Positions 17,882 to 27,479 of a stretch of 64,000 nt of DNA are shown here, in pieces (the first letter of the stretch is position 1; every line of letters starts with the position of its first letter). A program made the translations under genes and the position numbers. The DNA is from Sphingomonas trueperi (GTDB lineage Bacteria > Pseudomonadota > Alphaproteobacteria > Sphingomonadales > Sphingomonadaceae): the NCBI RefSeq assembly GCF_011927635.1, contig NZ_JAATJB010000004.1:1-64000 (forward strand), in the 5' to 3' direction. Under the pieces are notes generated by a model that worked only from the letters and a program-made list of their open reading frames with translations, was not told the origin of the DNA and did no database searches.

Positions 17882-19261
17882 ATGGGCAGCGAGGGCGCGG
17901 CGGGGCTGCGGGTGCTGAAGCTGCAAGCCGGCGGCGAGCGGCTTGCCGTGCCCGCGCCGATCGTCCGCGAGGTCGCCCGCATCCCGCGGCTGACGCGGGT
18001 GCCGCATGCGCCCAGGGCGCTGCTCGGGCTGGCCAATATCCGCGGGGCGGTGGTGCCGGTGTTGTCGCTGGCCGATCTGGTCGATCGCACGGTCGGCATC
18101 GAGCGGCGGGTCGTGATCGTCGACGACGGCGCGCTGTTCGGGCTCGCGGTGGACGCCGTCGATACGCTGGCAGAGGACGGCGATAGCGGCGCCCGCATGC
18201 TCGACCTGCCCGCGCTGATCGCGGCGAGCCTGGCCACGGATGGCAACCGCCGGGCCGTCGGCCGCGTCGTAGCGGAGGAAACGGTGGCCGACGCCGCGGA
18301 CCATGCGGTGCTGCCGCTCGTCGTCTTCGCGCTCGGCAGTCAGGAATTCGCGCTGCCGCTGGGCGCCGTCGAGAGCGTGCTACGGCTGCCCGAAACGATC
18401 GCGGCAATGCCGCACGCCGACGCGGTGGTCGTCGGCAGCGCCACCGTGCGCGGCGCGCTGCTGCCGCTGCTCTCCCTCCGCGCGCTGCTCGCCATGCCGG
18501 CGGCGGCAGCGACCGCGCGCACCCGCGTCGTGATCGCGCGGATCGGGCAGCACCGCGTGGGCCTGGTAGTCGATGTGATCCGCGGGGTGGAGCGCGTGCC
18601 AGAAACCGCGATCGACGCGATTCCGCAGGTGCTCACCCGGGGGAGCGCCGAGGCGCGGATCCAGGCGATCTGCCGGCTGGACGCGGGGCGGCGGTTGGTG
18701 TCGCTGCTCGCCGCCGAGCATCTGCTGCGCGAGGACATCACCGCGCGGCTTGCCCAAGCGAGCACCGCGAACGAGATCGAGGAAAGCGCCATGGACGCGA
18801 CGAGCGAGCAGTTCCTCCTGTTCCGGATCGGCGACAGCGACTTCGCGCTGCCGATTGCTGCGGTGGAGGAAGTCGCTCCGCTGCCGCGCAAGCTCACCCG
18901 CCTGCCCAAGGCGCCCGCCTTCGTGCAGGGGGTGATGAACTTGCGCGGCGCGGTGGTGCCGGTAATCGACCAGGCCGAGCGCTTCGGTGCGGCCATGGCC
19001 GCGGGCGGCAAGCGGCGCGTGGTGGTGGTCCGCATCGGCGAGTTGCAGGCGGGCTTCGTGGTCGATTCCGCCTCCGAGGTCCTGCGCATCGCCGCCGAGG
19101 CGGTGGGCCCGGCGCCCGACCTGGGCGGCGCGGAGACGCGCGTGTTCGAACGGGTCGCCAATCTGCCCGATCAAGACCGGATCGTGCTGATCGTCTCGCC
19201 GCGCGAGCTGCTCGACCGCGCCGAACAGGATCTGCTGCGGGGCATGGCCGCCGCATCGTGA
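17882..19261 (+). CDS. cheW: CheW-family scaffold with three CheW domains
   Basis: 459 residues, about three times a normal CheW. Domain 1 (about 8-130, LANIRGAVVPVLSLADL), domain 2 (about 143-285, FALGSQEFALPLGAVESV and VRGALLPLLSLRALL) and domain 3 (about 305-450, LFRIGDSDFALPIAAVEEV and MNLRGAVVPVIDQAERF) each show the CheW beta-barrel pattern. Domain 2 has lost the usual NLRG turn (SATVRG). CheW bridges receptors and CheA. The stop overlaps the cheB GTG start. Triple CheW proteins could give extra array contacts. Confidence 0.9.
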   Translation: MGSEGAAGLRVLKLQAGGERLAVPAPIVREVARIPRLTRVPHAPRALLGLANIRGAVVPVLSLADLVDRTVGIERRVVIVDDGALFGLAVDAVDTLAEDGDSGARMLDLPALIAASLATDGNRRAVGRVVAEETVADAADHAVLPLVVFALGSQEFALPLGAVESVLRLPETIAAMPHADAVVVGSATVRGALLPLLSLRALLAMPAAAATARTRVVIARIGQHRVGLVVDVIRGVERVPETAIDAIPQVLTRGSAEARIQAICRLDAGRRLVSLLAAEHLLREDITARLAQASTANEIEESAMDATSEQFLLFRIGDSDFALPIAAVEEVAPLPRKLTRLPKAPAFVQGVMNLRGAVVPVIDQAERFGAAMAAGGKRRVVVVRIGELQAGFVVDSASEVLRIAAEAVGPAPDLGGAETRVFERVANLPDQDRIVLIVSPRELLDRAEQDLLRGMAAAS

Positions 19262-20337
19262 TCAAGCTGCTCGTCGTCGACGATTCCCCGCTGATGCGGC
19301 GCCTGCTGGTCGACATCTTCACCGAGGCCGGCGGGTTCGAGGTGGCGGTCGCGCGGAGCGGCGCCGAGGCGCTCGACCTGCTCGACGAGGTCGCGCCCGA
19401 CGTGATCACGCTCGACATTCACATGCCCGGCATGGACGGCCTGGCCTGCCTCGACCAAATCATGGTGACGCGGCCGTGCCCGGTGGTGATGGTCTCGGCG
19501 CTCACCGCGGAAGGGGCGGACGAGACGCTGGAGGCGATCGAACTCGGTGCGGTGGACTTCATCGCCAAGCCGCGAGGCGCGCTGTCGCTGGAGATCGATT
19601 CCGTCGTCCCGGCGCTGGTCGAAAAGGTCCGTAGCGCAGCGGGCGCGCGGATCTCGCGGACGACGCGGCTGCGCGAGCGCGTTCGGGCACGGGCAGCGGG
19701 TGCCGCCGAACCCAAGCCCGCCGCGTCGCGTCGCACCGCGCCGCTCGCCGCGCCGCTGCCGCCCGAGGGGCTGGTGCTGGTCGGCTGCTCGACCGGGGGG
19801 CCGCCGGCGCTCGATGCACTGCTCGGCAATCTGCCCGAGGATTTCCCCTGGCCGATCCTCGTCGCGCAGCACATGCCGGCGAGCTTCACCGGCCCGCTCG
19901 CGCGGCGGCTCGACAAGCTGTGTGCGCTGAGCGTCCAGGAGGTGACGGGCACGACGGTGCTTGCGCCCGGCAACGTCTATATCGGTCGCGGCGATGCCGA
20001 TCTGGTCGTCACCCGCCGCGCGGGCGCGCTCGCCGCTGCCGCCACGCCGAGCAGCGGCGAGCATTTCTGGCATCCCAGCGTCGATCGCCTTGTGGCGAGC
20101 GCGATGAAGAGCGTCGCACCCGAGCGGCTGGTTGGCGTGTTGATGACCGGTATGGGTAATGACGGAGCCGGCGCCATGACGGAATTGAAGGCGCTGGGCG
20201 GCATGACGCTTGCCGAATCTGCCGATAGCGCGGTGATCTGGGGCATGCCGGGGGCGCTGGTCGCCGCCGGTGGTGCCACGATCGTGGCACCGCTCGATCG
20301 GCTCGCGGCCGAACTGCTCGCCTGCTTCGCACGGTGA
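19258..20337 (+). CDS. cheB: Chemotaxis protein-glutamate methylesterase CheB
   Basis: 359 residues. The receiver domain (1-120) has the phospho-acceptor Asp53 in TLDIHMPGMDG and FIAKPRG for the conserved Lys. The catalytic domain (about 170-357) carries Ser178 (GCSTGG), His205 (AQHMP) and Asp302 (GMGNDGAGAM). It demethylates or deamidates MCP glutamates. The GTG start at 19258 overlaps the CheW stop; its end overlaps the cheR GTG start (GTGA). Confidence 0.97.
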   Translation: MIKLLVVDDSPLMRRLLVDIFTEAGGFEVAVARSGAEALDLLDEVAPDVITLDIHMPGMDGLACLDQIMVTRPCPVVMVSALTAEGADETLEAIELGAVDFIAKPRGALSLEIDSVVPALVEKVRSAAGARISRTTRLRERVRARAAGAAEPKPAASRRTAPLAAPLPPEGLVLVGCSTGGPPALDALLGNLPEDFPWPILVAQHMPASFTGPLARRLDKLCALSVQEVTGTTVLAPGNVYIGRGDADLVVTRRAGALAAAATPSSGEHFWHPSVDRLVASAMKSVAPERLVGVLMTGMGNDGAGAMTELKALGGMTLAESADSAVIWGMPGALVAAGGATIVAPLDRLAAELLACFAR

Positions 20338-21188
20338 CGCGGGAGAGCACCATTGCCAGCGCACCCCCGGCGGCGCTTTCCGACGACGAGGTCGCGCGGG
20401 TGGGGGCGCTGCTCTATCGCTGGACCGGCATGATCTTCGGCGCCAATAAGCGCTATTATATCGAGCGACGGATCGGCGCGCGGATGGCGCGGAGCGGCAT
20501 GGCCGAGGCGGCGCGCTATCTCGATTTCGTCGGCACCAACCCGGCCGAGCGCGAGGCGCTGATCAACGCCTTCACGATCAACGAGACCTATTTCTACCGC
20601 GAGGAACACCAGTTCGCCGCGCTCGCCCGACAGATCCTGCCCGAGCTGATCCGCACGCGGCGCCCCGGCGACCTGATCCGGATCTGGTCGATGCCCTGCT
20701 CGACGGGCGAGGAAGCCTATTCGATCGCGATCTGGCTGCTCGAAAACTGGCCGCTGGTCGATGCCTATCATATCGAGATCGTCGGATCGGACCTCGATAC
20801 CGCCGCGCTCGCCCAGGCGCAGGCGGGGCGCTACGCGGCGCGCGCGCTGGCCAGGCTGCCGGCGGACGTGGTCGAGCGCTACTTCGAGCCCGAGCGCGGC
20901 CATCGCCGCAAGATCATCGACGATCTGCGCGAATCGGTGCGCTTCACCCCCGCCAACATCGTCGATCGCGCGACGCTCACCGGGCTCGGCCGGTTCGACG
21001 TGATCCTGTGCCGCAACCTGCTGATCTATTTCGACGATGACTCGCGGCAGCTCGCCGCCTCCAACCTGTTCGAGAGCCTCAACAGCGGCGGCTTCGTCTG
21101 CCTCGGGCACAGCGAATCCATGGCGCGGATCACGGACCGGTTCACAATGGCTCGCCTTGAAGACGCAATCGTCTATCGTAAGCCGTGA
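20334..21188 (+). CDS. cheR: Chemotaxis protein methyltransferase CheR
   Basis: 284 residues. The N-terminal all-helical CheR domain (about 15-75) has the INAFTINETYFYRE motif. The SAM-binding domain shows SMPCSTGEEAYSIA and FDVILCRNLLIYFDDDSR, with the C-terminal LGHSESM. It methylates MCP glutamates using SAM. It uses a GTG start overlapping the cheB stop and ends overlapping cheA by one base (TGATG). With cheB it completes the adaptation system of this operon. Confidence 0.97.
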   Translation: MTRESTIASAPPAALSDDEVARVGALLYRWTGMIFGANKRYYIERRIGARMARSGMAEAARYLDFVGTNPAEREALINAFTINETYFYREEHQFAALARQILPELIRTRRPGDLIRIWSMPCSTGEEAYSIAIWLLENWPLVDAYHIEIVGSDLDTAALAQAQAGRYAARALARLPADVVERYFEPERGHRRKIIDDLRESVRFTPANIVDRATLTGLGRFDVILCRNLLIYFDDDSRQLAASNLFESLNSGGFVCLGHSESMARITDRFTMARLEDAIVYRKP

Positions 21189-23098
21189 TGGACGAGCTGC
21201 TGGCGCAATTTCTGGTCGAGGGGCGAGACCTGGTCGCCCAGGCGGCGGCGGCGTTCGATGTGCTGGCGCGCGATCCCGGCAACGCTGCCGCGATCGACGA
21301 CGCCTTCCGCGCGATCCATACGCTGAAGGGCTCGGTCGCGATCTTCCCGATGGCGGCGGCGGAACGCACGCTCCACGCCGCCGAGGACGTGCTCGAACGC
21401 GCCCGCAAGGGTGGCATGGCGCTCGACGGCGCGGCGACGGGCGCGCTGGTCGCGTGCCTGGACGGCGTCGACCGCTGGATAGACGATGTGGAGCTGCGGG
21501 GCGCGCTCGGCGAGGATGCAGACGGTGTCGCGGCGGCGTTGATCACGGGCCTGCCTGGGCGGGAGGCCGCTGCACCCGTATCGTCCTCCGCTGCCACCCC
21601 CGACTGGGCCCGGCAGCTGGCCGACGGCGCCGAGGGCCCCGTGGTGGCGTTCCGCTACACGCCCGATCCCGATTGCTTCTTCCGCGGCGAAGATCCGCTG
21701 GCGATCGTCGCCACGATCCCAGACCTGCTCCGGCTCGATATCCGTCCGGCCGAAGGTCGCTGGCCCGCGCTCGACGCGATCGAGCCGTTCCGCTGCATCT
21801 CGATCCTCGAAGGGCTGAGCACAGCCTCGCCGGAGGTGGTGCGCGCCGCCTTCCGGATGATGCCGGACCAGATCGCGCTGCATCGCTTCGAGGCGGCCGC
21901 CCCGGCGCCCACCCCCGACGCGCCCGCCGAAGCAGGCCCCGCGACCACGCTGCGCATCGACGCCGCGCGCATCGATGCGCTGGCCGACGGCCTCGGCGAG
22001 CTGCTGGTGGCGGTCAATGCCCTTGCGCCGCTCGCCGCCCGCATCGAGGCCCAGGACCGTACGCTGGCCGCTGCCGTTCGCACCGCGCAGGCGGGCATCG
22101 AACGCAGCGCAGCCAACCTGCAGCGTAGCGTCGCGGCGGTACGGCTGGTGCCGCTCGCGCCGACGCTCCGCCGCCTGCCGCGCCTCGCCCGCGAGATCGC
22201 CGCGACCCTCGGCAAGCCGATCGCCTTCGCCATGGTGGGCGACGGGCTGGAGGTCGACAAGCAGATCGCGGAAGGGCTGTCCGAGCCGCTGCTGCACTTG
22301 CTGCGCAACGCCATCGACCACGGCATCGAGGATGCGGCAACGCGCGCCGCCGCCGGCAAGCCTGTCGAGGGGCGGGTCACGCTCACCGCGAGCCGGGAGG
22401 GCGATGCGGTGGCGATCACCCTGGCCGATGACGGCGGCGGGATCGACCCGGCGCGGATCCGCGCTACCGCCCAGGCGCGAGGTCTGCTGGACGTCGAAGC
22501 CGCCGACCAGCTGACCGACGCCGCCGCGCTCCGCCTGATCTTCGCGCCCGGCTTTTCAACGGCGGAGACAGTCACCGGCGTCTCCGGGCGCGGGGTAGGC
22601 ATGGATGCGGTCCAGGCGGCGGTGGAGAAATTGCGCGGCACGATCGCGATCGACAGCACGCCTGGTCGCGGAACGCGCTTCCTGCTGCGTTTCCCGGCCA
22701 ACGCCCTCACCACCCGGCTGCTCGTCGTAGAGGCGGCCGGGGATCGCTACGGGGTGGCGCTCGAGCACGTGGTGGAGACGGTCCGCGTCGAGCAATCGGC
22801 GCTGCTGCCGGTCGGCGAGGGGACCGCCTGCGTCCTGCGCGGCCGCACCGTGCCGGTGCTCAGCCTCGCCCGCCTGTTGGGAGGCACCGAGCTGCCCGGC
22901 GCCCATGCCAAGCTGCTCGTCACCAGCGCCGAGGGCGAACGGGTCGCGCTGCGGGTCGACGATTTCGCGGATCGCATCGATGCGGTGGTGCGGCCGCCGA
23001 GCGGACTGCTCGCGGGCGTGTCGGGCATCGGCGGCGCAACTCTGCTCGGGGATGGCGGGGTGCTGCTCGTTCTCGATCTGCCGGCGCTGGTCGCATGA
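21188..23098 (+). CDS. cheA: Chemotaxis histidine kinase CheA
   Basis: 636 residues from the ATG at 21188 (a GTG one codon earlier is possible). The HPt domain (1-105) has phospho-acceptor His44 in AIHTLKGSV. No canonical CheY-binding P2 follows; instead there is a segment with FRYTPDPDCFFRGEDPLAI (about 155-230). The dimerisation region, a HATPase domain (LLHLLRNAIDHGIED N box, DDGGGIDP, GRGVGMDAV G box) and a C-terminal CheW-like P5 (about 505-635) complete it. It phosphorylates CheY and CheB. The end overlaps the next gene (ATGA). Confidence 0.96.
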   Translation: MDELLAQFLVEGRDLVAQAAAAFDVLARDPGNAAAIDDAFRAIHTLKGSVAIFPMAAAERTLHAAEDVLERARKGGMALDGAATGALVACLDGVDRWIDDVELRGALGEDADGVAAALITGLPGREAAAPVSSSAATPDWARQLADGAEGPVVAFRYTPDPDCFFRGEDPLAIVATIPDLLRLDIRPAEGRWPALDAIEPFRCISILEGLSTASPEVVRAAFRMMPDQIALHRFEAAAPAPTPDAPAEAGPATTLRIDAARIDALADGLGELLVAVNALAPLAARIEAQDRTLAAAVRTAQAGIERSAANLQRSVAAVRLVPLAPTLRRLPRLAREIAATLGKPIAFAMVGDGLEVDKQIAEGLSEPLLHLLRNAIDHGIEDAATRAAAGKPVEGRVTLTASREGDAVAITLADDGGGIDPARIRATAQARGLLDVEAADQLTDAAALRLIFAPGFSTAETVTGVSGRGVGMDAVQAAVEKLRGTIAIDSTPGRGTRFLLRFPANALTTRLLVVEAAGDRYGVALEHVVETVRVEQSALLPVGEGTACVLRGRTVPVLSLARLLGGTELPGAHAKLLVTSAEGERVALRVDDFADRIDAVVRPPSGLLAGVSGIGGATLLGDGGVLLVLDLPALVA

Positions 23099-23328
23099 CG
23101 GTCCGGGTCGACGCCGATGCCATCTATCTGGTGGGCCGATGCCCTGCCGAGGATGCGGACACGTTGCTGGTGGCGTTGCAGGAAGCGCCCGACCGGACGG
23201 TCGATCTTGGCGCGGCGCAGCGGCTGCATCTTGCGGTGGCGCAGGTGCTGCTTGCCGCGCGGCCGCCGGTGTGCGGTGTGCCAAGCAGTGACTTTCTGGC
23301 ACGATACCTGCTTAATCTGTTGCAATGA
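23095..23328 (+). CDS. Small STAS-like protein of the chemosensory operon
   Basis: 77 residues, start overlapping the cheA stop (ATGA). The beta-alpha pattern (TVRVDADAIYLVG, RTVDLGAAQRLHLAVAQVLLAA) fits a short STAS domain, the fold of anti-sigma antagonists. A recognisable phospho-Ser (DSSG motif) is absent; GAAQRL occupies that place. STAS proteins accompany some chemosensory systems, where they may connect the array to other regulators. The family call is tentative. Confidence 0.6.
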   Translation: MTVRVDADAIYLVGRCPAEDADTLLVALQEAPDRTVDLGAAQRLHLAVAQVLLAARPPVCGVPSSDFLARYLLNLLQ

Positions 23329-23406
23329 CATCGGGACGATTCGCCGCTAGGACCGTTGCGGAGCCGAACCACTTCGCGCTGCAAAGGCCTTGATCTGGAG
23401 TCCCGA

Positions 23407-23790
23407 ATGCCGGTTACCGTCCTTATCGTCGATGACAGCAAGCTTGCGCGCATCGTCGCCGGCAAGGCGCTCGCCGAGCTACAGCCGGAGTGGCAAAAGG
23501 CCGAGGCGGGCAGCGCAGCGCAGGCACATGAGGTGGTCGCCGCCCAGCCGGTGGACGTCTGCCTGATCGATTTCAACATGGCCGAAAAGGACGGGCTGGA
23601 ACTTGCCGGCGAGCTCCGCGCTTTGCGCCCGGACATGCCCATCGCCATCATCACCGCCAACATTCAGGACGAGATCATCGCCCGCGCCCGTGCGATCGGG
23701 GCCGCCTTCGTTCCCAAGCCGGTCAGCGCGGACAGCCTGGAAGCGTTTCTCTCGGGCGCCGCGCTCCGCCTGCGATCGGCGAAGGCGTGA
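23407..23790 (+). CDS. cheY: CheY-like single-domain response regulator
   Basis: 127 residues from the ATG at 23407; the frame is open further upstream but the extra residues are not receiver-like. The receiver domain has the acidic pair DD (9-10), phospho-acceptor Asp55 in CLIDFNMAEKDG, Thr in ITANIQ and Lys in PKPVS. It lacks an output domain, so it probably acts on a motor or partner protein. There are 78 bases between the STAS gene and this start, room for a separate promoter. The stop overlaps the CheC GTG start (GTGA). Confidence 0.92.
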   Translation: MPVTVLIVDDSKLARIVAGKALAELQPEWQKAEAGSAAQAHEVVAAQPVDVCLIDFNMAEKDGLELAGELRALRPDMPIAIITANIQDEIIARARAIGAAFVPKPVSADSLEAFLSGAALRLRSAKA

Positions 23791-24425
23791 TCCGCGACAG
23801 CGTGACGCTCGGCGAACTCGAGCGCGATGCGCTGACCGAGATCGTCAATATCGGCGTAGGGCGCGCCGCCTCCAGCCTGCGCAAGATGATCGGCGACCAG
23901 GTGACGCTGTCGGTGCCCGCGATCGACATCGTCAGCCAGCGCCGCGCGGCCCGGCTGATCAGCGAACGCGAGGCGGCCGAACTGGTCGCCGTGCGGCAAG
24001 ATTTCGACGGTGCCTTTGCCGGCCGTGCGCTGCTTATTTTCCCCGAGAGCAACAGCCTGGAGCTGGTCCGAGCCGTAACCGGCGAAAGCCTGTCCGCCGA
24101 AGACCTGGCCGAGATGGAGCGCGAGGCGCTGACCGAAACCGGCAACGTCATCCTCAATTCCTGCCTCGCCACGATCGCCAACATGCTCAAGCGCTCGCTG
24201 GCGATGACCATTCCCGAGGTACTGCACGGCAACAGTGCGGCGCTGTTCGAGATCGACGATGCCGGTGACGAGGACGGGCTGGTGCTGTTCCTCTATATCG
24301 ACTTCGCCGTGCGCAAGCGCGACATCCGCGGCTATATCGCGATGATCATGGACATCCCCTCGCTCGAAAAGCTGAAGGAACTGCTCGACGAGTTCATCGC
24401 CCGGGTGGTTGGGGACGATGGCTGA
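23787..24425 (+). CDS. cheC: CheC-like CheY-P phosphatase
   Basis: 212 residues. It has the two ExxN phosphatase sites of CheC: LTEIVNIGVGRAAS (about 17-30) and LTETGNVILNSCLA (about 115-128). The central segment FAGRALLIFPESNSLEL is typical of the fold. It should dephosphorylate the receiver encoded just upstream, terminating the signal in place of CheZ. GTG start, coupled to cheY. The end overlaps the following kinase gene by eight bases. Confidence 0.9.
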   Translation: MIRDSVTLGELERDALTEIVNIGVGRAASSLRKMIGDQVTLSVPAIDIVSQRRAARLISEREAAELVAVRQDFDGAFAGRALLIFPESNSLELVRAVTGESLSAEDLAEMEREALTETGNVILNSCLATIANMLKRSLAMTIPEVLHGNSAALFEIDDAGDEDGLVLFLYIDFAVRKRDIRGYIAMIMDIPSLEKLKELLDEFIARVVGDDG

Positions 24426-26382
24426 GGCAGGCGCCGAGCAGGTTCGGTCGATCCTCGCCGCCGCCGGTGCGAGCGGCAGCTGGGACTGGAACATTGCGGC
24501 CGACGCCCTGCGCATCGATTCGCGCTTTGCGGAGCTGTACGGGCTGGAACCCGAAGCCGCCACGAGGGACCTGCCGACGGCGACCTTCTTCGCCGCGATC
24601 CATCCGGCGGATCGACCGCGGATTCGCATCGCCGTGGCCGGCATGCTCGCCGGGGCCGAGCGTTTCTCCAAGGAATTCCGCGTACTTGCGCCGGACGGCT
24701 CGACCCTGTGGATGCACGGGCGCGGCCAGGCGCATCTGGACGAGAATGACGCGCCGGTGCGCTTCACTGGCTTGCTCATCGACGTCACTGAACGCAAGCG
24801 GACCGAGGAGCGGTTGCGCATCGCCCAGTCGGCGGGCGGCGTCGGCACGTTCGAATACAGTGACGGCTTCGCCACCGCCACCGTATCCAGCGAGTTCTGC
24901 CAGCTGCTCGGCCTGCATCCCGCCGCGGTGCTGCCGGTGCGGACGATCAACAGTGTGCTGTGCGATGGCGAGCCGCTGCTGCTGCCGCAACCCGGCAGCG
25001 ATGCGATCGGGGATACGCTGGAGGCGGTGTTCCGCATCGTCCGCAATGACGATGGCAGCCATCGCTGGATCGCGCGCCGCGGCGAGGTCGTCCGCGAAGG
25101 ATCCGGCTATCGCCTGATCGGCGTGATCTATGACGTCACCGCGGCCAAGGAGCAGGAAGCCAAGCTGCGCGAGCTGGCGGATACGCTGGAGATGCGCGTC
25201 CAGCAGGAAGTCGCCGAGCGGCGGGAGGCCGAGGAAGCGCTGCGCCAGGCCCAGAAGATGGAGGCCGTCGGCCAGCTGACCGGCGGCATCGCGCACGACT
25301 TCAACAACCTGCTGACCGTCATCATCGGCAATATCGACACGGTCGTCCGCCGGATGGACATGGACCACGATCCAAGGATGCGGCGTTCGCTGGAAAATGC
25401 GCTGAAGGGGGCGGAGCGCGCGGCTTCGCTCACCCAGCGACTGCTTGCGTTTTCGCGTCGCCAACCCCTCGAGCCCAAGACGATCGACATCGCGCGCGTG
25501 CTGACCGGCATGTCGGACCTGCTCACCCGCTCGATCACCGAGACGATCGCGATCCGGATCGACACCGACGCGGAGCTTTGGAAGGTCGAGGTCGATCCGC
25601 ATCAATTGGAAAACGCGGTCCTCAATCTGGCGGTGAACGCGCGCGATGCGATGCCCAGTGGTGGCGGCCTGACCATCGAGGCCCGCAACGTCGAGGTGCG
25701 AGATGCACTTCCCGGCGGATGCCTGCCGGGCGCCTATGTCGTCGTCTCGGTGATCGACAGCGGCACGGGCATGTCGCCAGAGACGGTCGCCAAGGTCTTC
25801 GACCCGTTCTTCACCACCAAGGAAGTCGGCAAGGGTACCGGGCTGGGTCTGTCGATGGTCTATGGCTTCGTGAAGCAGTCCGGCGGCCACATCACCATCG
25901 ACTCCACCGAGGGTCACGGCACGGCCGTACGGCTCTATCTGGCCCGCAAGCAGCAGGACGTCCTCCTGGAGGCCGAGGAGCGACGCCCCTCAGCGCGGAT
26001 GGGCAACGCCGACGAGACCATCCTAGTGGTCGAGGATGACGACGACGTCCGCGCCTACACGGTCGGCATCCTGCGCGAACTGGGCTATCAGGTGGTCGAG
26101 GCGCAGGACGGCGATGGCGCGCTGCGGTTGCTCGGCGGCCACGACGTCGGCGCGACGCTGCTGCTGACCGACGTGGTGATGCCGCGCATGTCCGGTCCCG
26201 AACTGGCCAGCCGTGCGAGGGCGCTGCATCCGGAGCTGCGCGTGCTGTTCACGTCGGGCTATACGCGCGATGCCATCATGCGGGACGACCGGCTCGACCC
26301 CGATGTCGATCTTCTCTCCAAGCCTTTCACCTATGCCACGCTGGCCGCCAAGGTGCGGGAACTGCTCGACCGCGGACATTGA
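24418..26382 (+). CDS. PAS-PAS hybrid histidine kinase with receiver domain
   Basis: 654 residues from the ATG at 24418. A PAS domain (about 10-125, [20 protein letters not shown] end LIDVTERKR), a second PAS-like domain (about 135-245), a short coiled coil, HisKA (phospho-acceptor His293 in [11 protein letters not shown]), HATPase_c ([23 protein letters not shown]) and a C-terminal receiver (about 537-652, [12 protein letters not shown]). No transmembrane segment; neither PAS has the LOV cysteine motif. It overlaps cheC, so it is probably co-expressed with the chemosensory operon and may couple it to a second output. Ligand unknown. Confidence 0.92.
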   Translation: MAEAGAEQVRSILAAAGASGSWDWNIAADALRIDSRFAELYGLEPEAATRDLPTATFFAAIHPADRPRIRIAVAGMLAGAERFSKEFRVLAPDGSTLWMHGRGQAHLDENDAPVRFTGLLIDVTERKRTEERLRIAQSAGGVGTFEYSDGFATATVSSEFCQLLGLHPAAVLPVRTINSVLCDGEPLLLPQPGSDAIGDTLEAVFRIVRNDDGSHRWIARRGEVVREGSGYRLIGVIYDVTAAKEQEAKLRELADTLEMRVQQEVAERREAEEALRQAQKMEAVGQLTGGIAHDFNNLLTVIIGNIDTVVRRMDMDHDPRMRRSLENALKGAERAASLTQRLLAFSRRQPLEPKTIDIARVLTGMSDLLTRSITETIAIRIDTDAELWKVEVDPHQLENAVLNLAVNARDAMPSGGGLTIEARNVEVRDALPGGCLPGAYVVVSVIDSGTGMSPETVAKVFDPFFTTKEVGKGTGLGLSMVYGFVKQSGGHITIDSTEGHGTAVRLYLARKQQDVLLEAEERRPSARMGNADETILVVEDDDDVRAYTVGILRELGYQVVEAQDGDGALRLLGGHDVGATLLLTDVVMPRMSGPELASRARALHPELRVLFTSGYTRDAIMRDDRLDPDVDLLSKPFTYATLAAKVRELLDRGH

Positions 26383-26675
26383 TGCGGAGGAACAGGATCA
26401 GTAGGAAAGATTCAAAGTACGGTATTTATCGCCCGAGAGCTCAGCACCAGCACCTCCTAATGCGACACTGCAAATCACCCTGCAGGCCGCGCCCGGTCAG
26501 ATGCGCTGCCCACCTATACGGCTTTCTCAAAAATGAGCCACGTATGGTTTTTGGTCCGCCGCGCTGTGCAGATACAGACTGGTGAGACGGAGGAAAGATT
26601 GCTTCTTCCGAAACCCGTCGTTCCCAAACATCCCCTTGAATGGCAGCAAAGTCCCACATCCCGCCCCGCCGCGCG

Positions 26676-27021
26676 TCAGCGCCACGGGCGGGCAAGGCGT
26701 CGGTCAACCAGGTACTGCCCCGCATCGCGCCCATTGACCGCGAGCGTCGCAAGCGTGCGGCCATAACGGTCCTCGCCCTGGCGCCGTAGCGTCACGCGTC
26801 CTTCCTCTAGGAATCTCGCCAGTGCGTCGCGGCTCCGCGTGGCCAGGGCATAGTCGCACCAGCCACGGCGCCGGCGATCGCGGCACTTGGGGCTGCCGCG
26901 CATTTCCGGCGCGTCGATGTTCGCGATTCGGATGCGCTCGCCGTCGCAACTTCGGATGGTGTCGCCGTCATGCACATTGGCGATGCACAGAGAGGCTGCG
27001 GAGAAGCATAAGCACGACCAT
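26676..27021 (-). pseudogene. Thermonuclease-like (SNase fold) protein, probable frameshift in the N-terminal region
   Basis: The open part (26676-26975, from a GTG) is 99 residues: VHDGDTIR, then RIRIANIDAPEM and DRYGRTLATL, which hold the Asp, Arg and Glu residues of staphylococcal-nuclease active sites. The same frame upstream still encodes sensible mature sequence (SAASLCIAN) without an ATG, while ATGs at 27021 and 27009 begin a signal-like sequence one base out of frame. A single-base indel between about 26976 and 27005 is the simplest reading. Alternatively the GTG at 26975 gives a shortened cytoplasmic protein. The 26383-26675 stretch before it holds no convincing gene. Confidence 0.55.
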
Positions 27022-27188
27022 GAGCGCCGGCTAAACCGGATCGCGGCGCTGTCCCAGCGGGGACCGGGCCAGGATCTGAAAGCGTTACCGCAACCCCTTC
27101 GTCACGATGCATATTTTTGGGGTTTCCTACACATCCGCGCGCCGGATATCGGAACGGAACAAGAACGTTTCACGAAGGGTCGACGGTG

Positions 27189-27479
27189 ATGTGTAAGCCG
27201 GTGCTGCGGCTGACGCCGGGGTGCGAGCATGGGTGCGAGGAATGCGAGGCAACCTGCGCGGTCTTCGCGGCGCTGCGGGACGATTTGTGGCGGGAACTGG
27301 AGCAGCTGCACCGCGAGCGGGCATTGCACCCGCACCGGGTTAAGGCGCGAGATCTCGAAGCTGCGAAAGCGCAGCTGGCAAACGCCGAGCGAGAATTTGA
27401 GCGCGCTCGTCCTCCGTTGCGTCCTCAGGCACGATTCGAAGCATGGCCCGGAACATGGTTGCCAGCGCTTCCTCACTAG
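27189..27479 (+). CDS. Small Cys-rich phage-type protein, overlapping the repressor gene antisense
   Basis: 96 residues from the ATG at 27189. The N-terminal half has clustered cysteines (CEHGCEECEATC) and a charged helix (DDLWRELEQLHRERA). Third-position GC is high over the first 60 codons, which supports coding. The last 140 bases overlap the convergent repressor gene on the other strand, so the true C-terminus may be altered by rearrangement. No family is recognised. Confidence 0.4.
   Translation: MCKPVLRLTPGCEHGCEECEATCAVFAALRDDLWRELEQLHRERALHPHRVKARDLEAAKAQLANAEREFERARPPLRPQARFEAWPGTWLPALPH

Noticed and set aside
26383..26675. Short open frames after the hybrid kinase gene (for example from 26533)
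   Set aside because: No ribosome site, no recognisable protein and a composition unlike the coding neighbours; I see nothing else in this stretch.
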